Shown: one piece after another, positions 44,299 through 53,334 of the stretch
Position numbering within the stretch: position 1 is the stretch's first letter
How the letters are laid out: every line of letters starts with the position of its first letter
Assembly (NCBI GenBank): GCA_029001845.1
Contig: JAREWP010000083.1
Coordinates: 1-64,000, forward strand
Length of the DNA: 64,000 nt
Reading direction: 5' to 3'
From: Candidatus Magnetocorallium paracelense
GTDB taxonomy: Bacteria > Nitrospirota > Thermodesulfovibrionia > Thermodesulfovibrionales > Magnetobacteriaceae
Program-made: the position numbers and the translations under genes
The notes under the pieces: generated by a model
The model's input: the letters and a program-made list of their open reading frames with translations, nothing else
Databases searched by the model: none
What the model was told of the DNA's origin: nothing

Positions 44299-46389
44299 AT
44301 GAGAACATATAACGATATAAAAATTGCCGCTGCATTTATCTTTTCCCAAGAGATCACGCAACAGTCAAAAAACAGGGTGGAGAATTTATCCAGGGAAATT
44401 GCCGCTTTTTTTAACAGCCGCAGTACCTGTTTCATGTATTATAGCGAAGACCCTGTCAATTGCAGGAGAAGCCTGTTAAAGGCTGCACTCTTTGAGGATT
44501 ATCGTATCAGGGGGATCGATTATCTCCTGTGGATTAACTCCATTGACGATATTGATCTTTTCAGTATTAAAAAAATCGTAGACAGAGCGGAAAACGAGAG
44601 ACTCGATATAACGGCGTCAATAGGCAACGGACAATGTCTGACAGGTGAATCCCGACCTGAATACAGGTTTTTACTTATTCATATGGAGTGTATACGACAA
44701 TATAACGAGAAGTTTTCCGAAGAGGAGTGGTGTAATTCGAGCCTTTCTCCTGACGAGGCCTTTATCACTCAACTGGAAAGGATAGGTTATACCTTGGACT
44801 CTCTCTCTTTCAGACCCGCCGCTTTTGAAACAAATCCTATGGAGCCTTTCAGGCTGGCAGGAGGTGTGGATTTTGTCAATATTGCACCTTCCTTTTCCCC
44901 TTCACGGGAAAACAGGATTCTAAGGGTAATCGACTCCTTAAAAATGCTCCTTTCCTGCAAATCCGTTGCCCTCTATGGCGCCGGATCGGTCGCTCGCACT
45001 CTCCTGCCAATCATCGAGGATAAGGTGAGATATGTTATCGATATCGATCCGGAGCTTGATGGAAAGGAGTTTTGCGGTTTACCGGTAAAGAAACCGGAGC
45101 TTTTAAAGGACAATATGGAAGGAATAGATACGATCGTTATCACACCTATCGGAAGAGAGAGGGAAATCAGGAAAAGCCTTGAAGAGATATTGGGTGACAA
45201 TAGCGATAAGGTGCGTATCATTGCTTTAAATGAAGCTGTTGAAAAACCTCTTCCTTCTCAGAAAGAGAGAGAGACAGGCAATATCGAGATCGAAAATTCG
45301 GCCCTCCACAGAGAAAACCCCGAGCTTATAAAGAACACCACAAGGGAGCTTACGCAGCGGGGAGTGTTGTATGTGGGATTCCCCTGCAATATTAAATGTG
45401 TTTTCTGCTATTACTTGTCTGCTCCTTTTAAAAACGAGTGGCGTACACTGGAAGAGTGTAAAAGGGATGCCGGCCTTTATCGCAAAGAGTTCAAGAACAG
45501 GAGAGTGGATATAACAGGAGGAGAACCGACAATATATTCCCATATCATGGAACTTCTGGATTACTGCAACGAAATCGGTCTGGTCCCGTCGATGATAACG
45601 AATATGCAGGTTCTGGCGGACTCTGAAAAGGTTAAGGAATTTAAGAAGCACGGCGTTTATGATTTTCTCTGCTCAATACACGCTCTTGGAGACAGTTATG
45701 ACATAATAACAGGAAAACAGGGCGCCTGGAAGAATCTGATCGGGGCTGTAGAGAATCTGGGCGCATACGAGATAAAATGGCGAGTAAACTGTACAATGAC
45801 TTCAATTAACCGTACTCAATTAAAAAGAATCGCACAATTGGCTTATGAAAACGGCGCAAGGGTTATCAATTTTATCAATTTTAATCCCTTCAGGGAGTGG
45901 TCCGACAGAATGGATATTGATTTTCAGTCAAGGCATTCGGAAATCGCACCCTATTTAAAAGAGGCCCTTGATTACTGCGATGAAGTAGGGCTCGAGGCGA
46001 ATGTTCGTTTTTTCCCCTTTTGTAAAATGAAGGGTCATGAGGAGAAGTGCTACAACTACTCTCAGCTGAGTTATGACTCCCATGAATGGGATTTTTGCAG
46101 TTGGCTCTCTGACAAAACCAGAAATCCGACCAGAAAGTTTCCCTCCTCCCTCTTCCGCTTCGTTGAAAAAGAAGAGGATTTTCACCTCTTTATTGCCCAC
46201 AGAATAAGAAAACTGGGATTTATAAAAGGCCCTGCCTGCCGTTTTTGCGCAGTAAGTTATTTATGCGACGGTTTTCTTAAACAGTATGCCGGACGCTTCG
46301 GAATGGATGAGATGGAGCCCTATGAGGGAGAGGTCATTCGCGATCCTGTTGAATTTATCAAATCCCAGAAAAAAGTAGTCGATTTCTGA
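44299..46389 (+). CDS. Three-part protein: glycosyltransferase-like, Rossmann-like and radical SAM domains
   Basis: A 696-residue fusion. Residues 1-205 resemble a GT-A glycosyltransferase (Y-L-L-W-I-N-S-I-D-D-I-D, a D-x-D-type site). Residues about 215-310 form a Rossmann-like domain with V-A-L-Y-G-A-G-S-V-A-R-T-L-L and V-I-D-I-D-P-E, as in sugar-linked nucleotide-binding modules. Residues about 355-560 are a radical SAM domain with C-x3-C-x2-C (C-N-I-K-C-V-F-C, near 362-369), D-I-T-G-G-E-P-T and S-I-H-A-L-G. The C-terminus has C-R-F-C-A-V-S-Y-L-C-D-G, SPASM-like cysteines for a second cluster. It follows a glycosyltransferase gene in an operon. A role in peptide or sugar modification is likely, substrate unknown. 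Confidence 0.83.
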   Translation: MRTYNDIKIAAAFIFSQEITQQSKNRVENLSREIAAFFNSRSTCFMYYSEDPVNCRRSLLKAALFEDYRIRGIDYLLWINSIDDIDLFSIKKIVDRAENERLDITASIGNGQCLTGESRPEYRFLLIHMECIRQYNEKFSEEEWCNSSLSPDEAFITQLERIGYTLDSLSFRPAAFETNPMEPFRLAGGVDFVNIAPSFSPSRENRILRVIDSLKMLLSCKSVALYGAGSVARTLLPIIEDKVRYVIDIDPELDGKEFCGLPVKKPELLKDNMEGIDTIVITPIGREREIRKSLEEILGDNSDKVRIIALNEAVEKPLPSQKERETGNIEIENSALHRENPELIKNTTRELTQRGVLYVGFPCNIKCVFCYYLSAPFKNEWRTLEECKRDAGLYRKEFKNRRVDITGGEPTIYSHIMELLDYCNEIGLVPSMITNMQVLADSEKVKEFKKHGVYDFLCSIHALGDSYDIITGKQGAWKNLIGAVENLGAYEIKWRVNCTMTSINRTQLKRIAQLAYENGARVINFINFNPFREWSDRMDIDFQSRHSEIAPYLKEALDYCDEVGLEANVRFFPFCKMKGHEEKCYNYSQLSYDSHEWDFCSWLSDKTRNPTRKFPSSLFRFVEKEEDFHLFIAHRIRKLGFIKGPACRFCAVSYLCDGFLKQYAGRFGMDEMEPYEGEVIRDPVEFIKSQKKVVDF

Positions 46390-46429
46390 TCCGTTTTTGC
46401 CTGAACCAGAAAGATATCAACCACAGATT

Positions 46430-46932
46430 TCCCAGATCGTACAGATAAAAACAGAACTCCACAAATTTTTTAGAGAAAAAATAACACCTTTAAAGTGCGT
46501 TTTTGAATTACAACCTTCATGTCTTAAGCCGCTACTTACTCCGTTTTTGGAACTACTATTCTAAAATTTTGAAACTGTATTCTAAAAATAGAGTTTTATT
46601 TTATATTGACAATTCTTCATTTTTGTATTATAATTCTAGTCAATACTGCAGCGACATTTTTTGATAAACATTTTAATTATCGCCAGCTTAAACTGCCTCC
46701 AGCCCGGAACGAAAGAAGGTTCAGAGTTATGAAAGAGGGAGGAACCTGTGTGCAAACTGTCACGGGTGAAAACAAAACCCGGAGTAGCCAGAATCAAAAA
46801 AAAGACAGAACACAAATTATATGGATTTATAAGATTGCACAGATTAAGAAAAATAAAAAATCTATGTAATCCCTTATAGATCAGTGCAATCTGAGTTCTG
46901 TCTTTAAATATTAGTACTTTTTTGCACACAAT
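46430..46932. other. Spacer with decayed inverted repeats, no gene
   Basis: The 843-bp gap between the radical SAM gene and the CHAT gene holds no credible coding region. It has ACCACAGATT and ACAGATAAAAACAGAA-like repeat debris, and an imperfect inverted repeat whose arms contain AAAGACAGAAC and AAGATTGCAC (46801-46845) pairing with GTGCAATCT and GTTCTGTCTTT (46884-46906). Confidence 0.6.
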
Positions 46933-46969
46933 TTCACTTATAAGCGACTATGGTTATAAGTGAGGATAA

Positions 46970-47156
46970 CGTCATTCCCGCAATCTTTTAAGCAGAAATC
47001 CAGTGTTTTGAAAAAAGAAATCATCTAATGAACAATATTCGAGACTGCCGGATTCCCGCTGAAGAGATTGCGGGAATGATGTTAAACCTTTAAATTCAAA
47101 GTATTTAAAAGCACAATCCCCCCCCCCTGTGGCTGGTAAAAATGTAGGTAAAGATA
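46970..47156. repeat. Composite repeat: CATTCCCGC palindrome plus C10 tract plus conserved tail
   Basis: Arms GTCATTCCCGCAATCTTTT (46971 on) and GAGATTGCGGGAATGATG (ending about 47086) form an imperfect inverted repeat. AAACCTTTAAA, a run of ten C (47118-47127) and GTGGCTGGTAAAAATGTAGG (47129-47148) with TAAAGATA follow. The same modules occur in inverted order at 62755-62880. It lies directly upstream of the CHAT operon. Confidence 0.75.
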
Positions 47157-47180
47157 AGTCAAAAAAGGGGCAAAAGTGGT

Positions 47181-47226
47181 TATAATTTCAACTTAATTAG
47201 GAACTTACAGCAAAATTAAGAAGGAG
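47181..47226 (+). promoter_or_regulatory. Possible -10 box and RBS of the CHAT operon
   Basis: TATAAT at 47181-47186, preceded by TGGT, could be a promoter -10 element; no good -35 is seen at the usual distance. AAGGAG (47220-47225) lies 7 nt before the CHAT ATG. The C10 tract is 54 bp upstream of the box. Confidence 0.35.
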
Positions 47227-47232
47227 ACCGAA

Positions 47233-50200
47233 ATGAAAAATTACTCGATATTGCAACATAAAATTTCATTTGTATTCGTATTCTTTCTAGTTTTTATATT
47301 CTCTTGTTTTCCTATCCATAACAGCGCATATGCAATAAACGGGAAATCGGTAGGCCGCATACACGTTCCGAATGGAGAAAAACCCGAGAATTTTTACAAG
47401 CTTTTCAGGAACGAGAAGGAAATAAAAGAGCTGTCTCACTCCATGGAAGTAAGAGCTGGTGATATTGTCGCCCCAATTAATAATAAAACAGTATGGATTA
47501 ATCTCGACAATAGATGTAACTCAGAAATAGGAAATACGAAGCAGCCGGTTGTCGTAAGCTGTAAGTTCACGGAAATGAAGGAGAGTGAAAATATTTTCGC
47601 ATTACCCTTCATTCACTTCTACGAAACCTTTTTAAAACTAAAAGCAAAGGAGACCATAGACGCAACTATCTTAGCCCTTATTTACGGTAGCGCAGCTTTT
47701 TCCGCCGTTACAACTAAAGGCGGAGGAAGCTGCGAATGTCTGCCAGATGAGGAATTTAGATTCAGCCGCATACCTCAAGATAATTCCACCCATCTGCACG
47801 GCGAGGAGATGCTCTTTAGTTATAAAGACAAGGACAACGAGTGCTGCGAAGAGGCGGAGTTGGTTCTGATGGACAGTAAAGGCATTGAAGTTCATCGCGA
47901 ATCTCTTCTTCTTGGCGAGATTATGTCGACAACCGATATATCCGGTAAACTCAAAGGAGGAGAGGTCTATCGATGGCATATAAATTTGAAAGGAAAGAAG
48001 ATATCAGGTGAATACAGGCTTAAAGTTCTGGATAAAAAAAGAACGACATATATTAAGAGCATGTTGAAAAGCATTGAGGATCATGCCGGGGAAAACGACC
48101 CTATACTGATGCAAGCCTTTTTTTTACAAATATTGAGTAATGGAAGAGAAGATATCAATCTTTACGAAAAGAGTCTGAGAATGCTCCTTGAATCCGACCT
48201 TGACCTTGACGATAACCATTATGTATATGTCCTTGAAAATCTCGCCAACTCTATCCATGCCTATAACGAAACCTCTGACGACAATACTCACATAGATCCA
48301 AAAACAGCGGAGGTTAAGATTGAAAAGAATGAAGTCGATGCCGACTTCATTAAACGACTCATAGGGCAAACCCGACGCTCACTAAGTGACTCCTTTATCT
48401 ATGAAGAGCATAAAGGCAATTTCAAGGAGGCTCTTCAGTACGTCGAACTTACTGAAAAGGCGCTGGAAGTTTACGATGAGGATGAAGACCTTCTATGGGA
48501 ATCGTGTTACTTAAAGGCAAAAGTTCTTGATTTGATGAATAGACACTCCGAGGCCATCAAAATATACGATGTACTCCTTAAGGATAGCAATGACGACAAA
48601 GAAAAAGTGGCGCTTATTCATGCCTCAAGGTGGCTATCGACAGTCAGTCAATACGTTTCACCTGAAGGCATTCTCTATATGATGACAACAGCCCAGTATA
48701 TGCCAGATATTTCCAAGAAAATGGGAGACAATCAAAAACTTCTTAAAAATATGATGAAAGAGATCAATGACACTTCAATAAAAAGTCGATTAAGGAGACT
48801 GATGTTTATTATTCACAAGATGACCATAAACGGCGCCATGTACTCGGCAAAGGACAATCTTGGCAAGGATAAAATAAAAGGGAGCAAAGCGATCTCGTCG
48901 ATCGAAAACGTATTTAATAACTATTTAAAGGAGTTTCGGGAATGGGGGGGCAAAGAAGCGGAAGCGTATGTGGAATATTCATTGACTGATTTTTTCTTCT
49001 TGGTCGGTGAGGAAGAGGCGGCTATTATAAGTAGCAAAAGGGCAATTGAGATTTACAGAGAGCTAGATGATGAAATCGGTGAAGCCAATGTTCATATGCG
49101 TAAGGGAGACTATTTTATAGGCCCGAACAACAGCCCCGATGTGTTTAACCTTTCCACTGTAAATAAAGGACTAAGTATTACCATGACAAAGGACTTCGGC
49201 AGTCAATATGTTGAACTCTCTCAAAAAGAAGTGATCGATAATTTAGATAAAACCAAAAATTATTACAGTGTGGCCTTGAAGCTTTATGAAAGAGAGGGGT
49301 CTGTCCGGGGAAGGGCTGAGATAATGTTGAGAAAAGGATATATAGCCTTCATCGAGAACAAAGCTGCTGATGCTTACACCTATTACGAAAGGGCGGCCAA
49401 ATTGTTTGAAAGTGTGGGTGATTTTAGAGGTAAAAACAGAACCCTACTCCATCTTGCAAACCTCAATATTTCAAAACAACAATTTAATGAAGCCAAAACG
49501 AATATAGACGAAATTATAAATCTCTTTAAATATAACAAAAACTACGGGATACTTGAAGGCGTAGGCGCAACTCTCGAAAGCTTGGGAATCAACTATTATT
49601 ATGCAAATGTAGATCATGAAAGAGCTCTTTTCTGCTTCGAAACGGCCATAACGTGCTATGAAAATCTCGAAGCCCCAATAACACAGGCATTCAGACTTAA
49701 CGAAATAATAACCCTGTACAGAAAGATAGGCCAGTATAATAAGTCTTTGAACTTGGTGGACAAAGCACTTGGTTATATCAAAAAATATGCTGAGAAACCT
49801 ACGCTTCCAAAGAGTTTTCCTTATCTTAATCTTAAAATGAACCTAATGCTGGAAAAAGCGATTAATAGTTATGAGATTGGGCACTACAAAAAGTCGGTAG
49901 AGTTTCTTAATGAAATGAGAACACTCGGAAAGACATCGGATAATCCTGAAGTCTGGGAAGGTGCCTTTAATTTCTATATGACATACGTCAATATTTTACA
50001 AGAGAATTTTAGTGAAGCTCTCAAATATGCAAAACAGGGAGAAGAGAATGTCTTACTATCGGGAATATATACAAAAAAGAAGGAATTCGACAAATCTATA
50101 GATGTGTTATTAAAGGAACTTGCCGATACCGATAAGAAGATTGAGGAAGAAAAGCAAAAGAAATCGTTTGAAGGCGTGATTATAATCCATAAAAACCACA

Positions 50201-51975
50201 AAGCGACAGTTTTATATAATCTGATACATGTATATAGAAAAAGCGGTCAATGCGATAAATCATTTAAGATGTTGAATGAGTGGAATGATCTGGATGTAAC
50301 CTGGAGCGACAGGTTACATAAACCATGGGATTTTGACGATATGGTGGGTCGGATATTTGAGTGCAAAAAAGAATACCAAAAAGCTTATGAGCACTACGAT
50401 AAAGCAGTCAATTCTCTTGAAACAAACAGGGAGCAGTTTAATGTAAAAGAGTTCAGGGAAAGCTTTGTCGAGGGTAAACAGGATGTTTATGAGCATACGA
50501 TAAAGGTGCTTCTGAAAATGCACGAATCAGCACTTGAGAAAGAGGGATCGGACAATAATAACTACGATGAAATGGCCTTCGGCTATATGGAACGGGCGAA
50601 GTCCAGAACCCTTCTTGAGATTCTGCAGTCTGTCAAAAGAGATTTAGCAGGTTATATTTCCGACGAGGAGAGAAAAGCTGAAAGCCTCTTAAATTCAAAG
50701 ATTAAGAAATTAAATTTAGCAATAGCTTTAGAGGGATCTAAGAAATTAAAGAATAATAAAAAGCTTACACAGCTCAGGAGCGACTTAAGGAAGGCCAGAG
50801 AGACCTATAACAGATTTATGACAAACCTGTACATCAAATACCCCGGTTTAGCACTTAAGCACGGCCAAAGCAAAGTTCTGAAAGGCAGGGAAGCAGTTAA
50901 ATTAGCAGGAGACAACAACATAAAGATTGTAGAGTACTATGTAGGTAAAGAGACTCTTTTTGTTTTTGTTGTGACTGAAGATGGTCTGAAGAGTTACAGT
51001 ATGAATATGGAGAAAAGCGCTTTAAAGAAAAAAATAGCAGCTCTGAGAAGCCCCTTACAGGAGATAAAAAAGAAAGGAAAATATACTCCAGGCAAGTACA
51101 AATATAATAGAGAGTTAGCAGGCAAAATTTATAATTTAATAGTCAAGCCCTTTGAGAGTGAGTTAAATGAGGGTGATACAATAAGCATTGTGCCTGATAA
51201 ATTTTTGTTTGCACTGCCATTTCAGGCCCTTATCGATAACAACGGAAAATACTTAGTCCAAAACTATAAAATCTTTTATGCCCCTTCTACAACTGTTCTA
51301 TATCAATTGATGAAGACCGGAACAGAAACAAAAAAGGCGGCGGCCTTAATGGTTTTCGGTGATCCTGTTTTAGGAAAAAGAGGGGTTTCATGGATGGAAG
51401 GGAGAAGCTATAAAGAGCTTCTCCAGGCAGGCAAAGAGATAGATAAATTGAAGGAGATATTTACGGCCAATATCGATGTCTACCAAAGAGAGCGCATGCT
51501 TGAGGATACATTTAAAAAAGAAGCGCCCAATGCCCGTTCACTCCATCTCTCAACCCACGGCTTACTGGACTCAAAGAGCCCCATGTTCTCAGGTCTGCTC
51601 TTTTCCCAAGGCATATCAAAAAAAGAAGACGGATTTCTCGAAGCAAGAGAGATTATGGACCTTAACCTCTCTAACGTAAACCTTGCAGTCACCTCGGCTT
51701 GTGAAACACGGCTCGGCAGGGTAACTGACGGAGAGGGAATAATCGGGCTGACGAGAGCCTTCTTTACAGCAGGAGTAAATTCGGTGCTCGTAAGTCTCTG
51801 GAGCGTAGCTGATGCGGAACCTACAACTTTGTTAATGGAGCGGTTTTATAGAGAAATTCGGGCAGGGAAAAGTAAAACAGAAGCTTTACAAAGAGCACAA
51901 GTGAAATTAATAGAAGAATCCGAATACACATCCCCCTTCTACTGGGCACCTTTTGTGCTTGCAGGGGGAATGTAA
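47233..51975 (+). CDS. Exported TPR-CHAT (caspase-like) protein
   Basis: A 1580-residue protein. The N-terminus is a strong export signal (hydrophobic 11-27, S-A-Y-A end near 34; the I-F-S-C at 22-25 could instead be a lipobox). Residues about 50-100 look FecR-like (R-A-G-D-I-V). About 380-1130 are TPR-type helical repeats such as A-L-E-V-Y-D-E-D and Y-E-R-A-A-K-L-F. The C-terminal CHAT domain (about 1270-1580) has catalytic His1442 in L-H-L-S-T-H-G and Cys1490 in T-S-A-C-E-T, followed by S-V-L-V-S-L-W-S-V, so the protease is intact. It is the first gene of a three-gene operon with SIR2-like/TIR and nSTAND1 proteins. CHAT proteases execute programmed responses when activated by partners; TPRs probably gate it. 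Where it acts, given the signal, is unclear. Confidence 0.9.
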   Translation: MKNYSILQHKISFVFVFFLVFIFSCFPIHNSAYAINGKSVGRIHVPNGEKPENFYKLFRNEKEIKELSHSMEVRAGDIVAPINNKTVWINLDNRCNSEIGNTKQPVVVSCKFTEMKESENIFALPFIHFYETFLKLKAKETIDATILALIYGSAAFSAVTTKGGGSCECLPDEEFRFSRIPQDNSTHLHGEEMLFSYKDKDNECCEEAELVLMDSKGIEVHRESLLLGEIMSTTDISGKLKGGEVYRWHINLKGKKISGEYRLKVLDKKRTTYIKSMLKSIEDHAGENDPILMQAFFLQILSNGREDINLYEKSLRMLLESDLDLDDNHYVYVLENLANSIHAYNETSDDNTHIDPKTAEVKIEKNEVDADFIKRLIGQTRRSLSDSFIYEEHKGNFKEALQYVELTEKALEVYDEDEDLLWESCYLKAKVLDLMNRHSEAIKIYDVLLKDSNDDKEKVALIHASRWLSTVSQYVSPEGILYMMTTAQYMPDISKKMGDNQKLLKNMMKEINDTSIKSRLRRLMFIIHKMTINGAMYSAKDNLGKDKIKGSKAISSIENVFNNYLKEFREWGGKEAEAYVEYSLTDFFFLVGEEEAAIISSKRAIEIYRELDDEIGEANVHMRKGDYFIGPNNSPDVFNLSTVNKGLSITMTKDFGSQYVELSQKEVIDNLDKTKNYYSVALKLYEREGSVRGRAEIMLRKGYIAFIENKAADAYTYYERAAKLFESVGDFRGKNRTLLHLANLNISKQQFNEAKTNIDEIINLFKYNKNYGILEGVGATLESLGINYYYANVDHERALFCFETAITCYENLEAPITQAFRLNEIITLYRKIGQYNKSLNLVDKALGYIKKYAEKPTLPKSFPYLNLKMNLMLEKAINSYEIGHYKKSVEFLNEMRTLGKTSDNPEVWEGAFNFYMTYVNILQENFSEALKYAKQGEENVLLSGIYTKKKEFDKSIDVLLKELADTDKKIEEEKQKKSFEGVIIIHKNHKATVLYNLIHVYRKSGQCDKSFKMLNEWNDLDVTWSDRLHKPWDFDDMVGRIFECKKEYQKAYEHYDKAVNSLETNREQFNVKEFRESFVEGKQDVYEHTIKVLLKMHESALEKEGSDNNNYDEMAFGYMERAKSRTLLEILQSVKRDLAGYISDEERKAESLLNSKIKKLNLAIALEGSKKLKNNKKLTQLRSDLRKARETYNRFMTNLYIKYPGLALKHGQSKVLKGREAVKLAGDNNIKIVEYYVGKETLFVFVVTEDGLKSYSMNMEKSALKKKIAALRSPLQEIKKKGKYTPGKYKYNRELAGKIYNLIVKPFESELNEGDTISIVPDKFLFALPFQALIDNNGKYLVQNYKIFYAPSTTVLYQLMKTGTETKKAAALMVFGDPVLGKRGVSWMEGRSYKELLQAGKEIDKLKEIFTANIDVYQRERMLEDTFKKEAPNARSLHLSTHGLLDSKSPMFSGLLFSQGISKKEDGFLEAREIMDLNLSNVNLAVTSACETRLGRVTDGEGIIGLTRAFFTAGVNSVLVSLWSVADAEPTTLLMERFYREIRAGKSKTEALQRAQVKLIEESEYTSPFYWAPFVLAGGM

Positions 51976-51993
51976 AAATTGAAGGAGACAAAT

Positions 51994-53334
51994 ATGGCTG
52001 AATGTGTTTGGGACGATGAGAACTGGTCTGCCCTTATTCATGCAATTCATCAAAGAAGATGTATCCTTTTTCTGGGACCTGAGGCTTCACAGGAAATGCA
52101 TTCTGGCAGGAGCATTCCATGTACAGAAGTACTGGCGATGGAACTTTCAGAAAAAATCAAAGACAATATAGATTCATGGAATATTCATCTCGACACTTTG
52201 AATTTGGCGCAGGTTTCACAGTATTTCACTATGATTAAGGATAGATTCGTATTAGAGGCAAAGGTTTCTGAATTTTATGCAAGCCGTCATGATAGTATAA
52301 GCGAGTTGCATAATAATCTCTCTGAACTGCCTTTCCCCCTTACAATCCTTACGACTCCGGATCTCATGTTTTTTAATTCACTTAAAGCCGTTAACAAGAC
52401 ACCTATGATCAGGCGTCATCATTTTAGAGATACAAATGAAAAACTGATTTCAGAGGGAACTGTTGATAAGCCGCTTATTTACTACTTGTATGGAACAGTA
52501 GACGAACCGAACTCTCTGGTACTTACTGAGGATGATATTCTGGATCTCTTTGTTAAAGTACTTATGCAAGAATCTCTTCCAATTAACATTAAAGACATGC
52601 TGCGGGAGAAAAACAGAAGTCTGCTGTTTATAGGTTTTGGTTTTAAATACTGGTACTTACGTGTACTTCTTCATATTTTAAAGATAAGGAGCAGGGGGAA
52701 CCGATCCTTTGCACTTGAGCATGAAATGCCTCAAAATATATCTGAATTTGAACGAACTGTAATTTTTTTCAAGGAGAGTGACTACCAAATTCACCTGTTT
52801 AAGGAAGATATTATTCAGTTTACAAAGGAGCTTCGAAAAAAGTATGAGAAATACAAGACATGTACAATAGATACGGTAGCGGATACAGAGAGAAGGGAGT
52901 ATGATCGGATGCCTACAATCTTTTTGTGTTATACAAATGAAGACAAAGTCAAGGCTGAGGACTTATATAAAGCACTAAAATTAAATGGTAACAACCCATG
53001 GATAGACAGTCATGGTCTCAGAGGAGGCGATGACTGGGATAAGCATATTCAGCGTACGATTAAAGAGATCGACTATTTCCTTGTTCTTAACAGCAAGTCT
53101 CTTATAAATAAGAATGAAGGGTATGTGTATGATGAGATATTTTCTGCCATGAAAAGACATCGTAGTTTTAAACGTGGTCTCAGATTTATTATTCCTCTCA
53201 AAATAGATGAATGCGATGTACTTGAGGAGTTGGAATATTTACATTGCATTGATCTTAAGTCGGACCATAATATCAATGCGCTGATAAAGACAATTGAAAA
53301 AGATTGGGAGCGCAGGAATAGAGAGGTAAGATGA
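51994..53334 (+). CDS. SIR2-like and TIR domain protein
   Basis: Starting at ATG 51994 (GAAGGAG 5 nt upstream, 18 nt after the CHAT stop), 446 residues. The N-terminal SIR2-like domain (about 12-290) has the glycine loop F-L-G-P-E-A-S at 26-32, L-V-L-T-E-D-D-I-L-D-L and the closing L-L-F-I-G-F-G-F-K-Y-W-Y-L. The catalytic His of the H-G motif is Tyr166 (Y-L-Y-G), so it may be inactive for NAD cleavage. The TIR domain (about 306-440) has F-L-C-Y-T-N-E-D, W-I-D-S-x-G-L-R-G-G-D-D-W and the NADase Glu381 in Y-V-Y-D-E-I. Its stop overlaps the next ATG (ATGA). It is a likely NAD-depleting or signalling effector in a cell-death type system. Confidence 0.85.
   Translation: MAECVWDDENWSALIHAIHQRRCILFLGPEASQEMHSGRSIPCTEVLAMELSEKIKDNIDSWNIHLDTLNLAQVSQYFTMIKDRFVLEAKVSEFYASRHDSISELHNNLSELPFPLTILTTPDLMFFNSLKAVNKTPMIRRHHFRDTNEKLISEGTVDKPLIYYLYGTVDEPNSLVLTEDDILDLFVKVLMQESLPINIKDMLREKNRSLLFIGFGFKYWYLRVLLHILKIRSRGNRSFALEHEMPQNISEFERTVIFFKESDYQIHLFKEDIIQFTKELRKKYEKYKTCTIDTVADTERREYDRMPTIFLCYTNEDKVKAEDLYKALKLNGNNPWIDSHGLRGGDDWDKHIQRTIKEIDYFLVLNSKSLINKNEGYVYDEIFSAMKRHRSFKRGLRFIIPLKIDECDVLEELEYLHCIDLKSDHNINALIKTIEKDWERRNREVR

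Noticed and set aside
46606-46929. Two overlapping short frames on opposite strands upstream of the CHAT gene
   Set aside because: Both fall in a decayed inverted repeat; the peptides are products of the repeat sequence.
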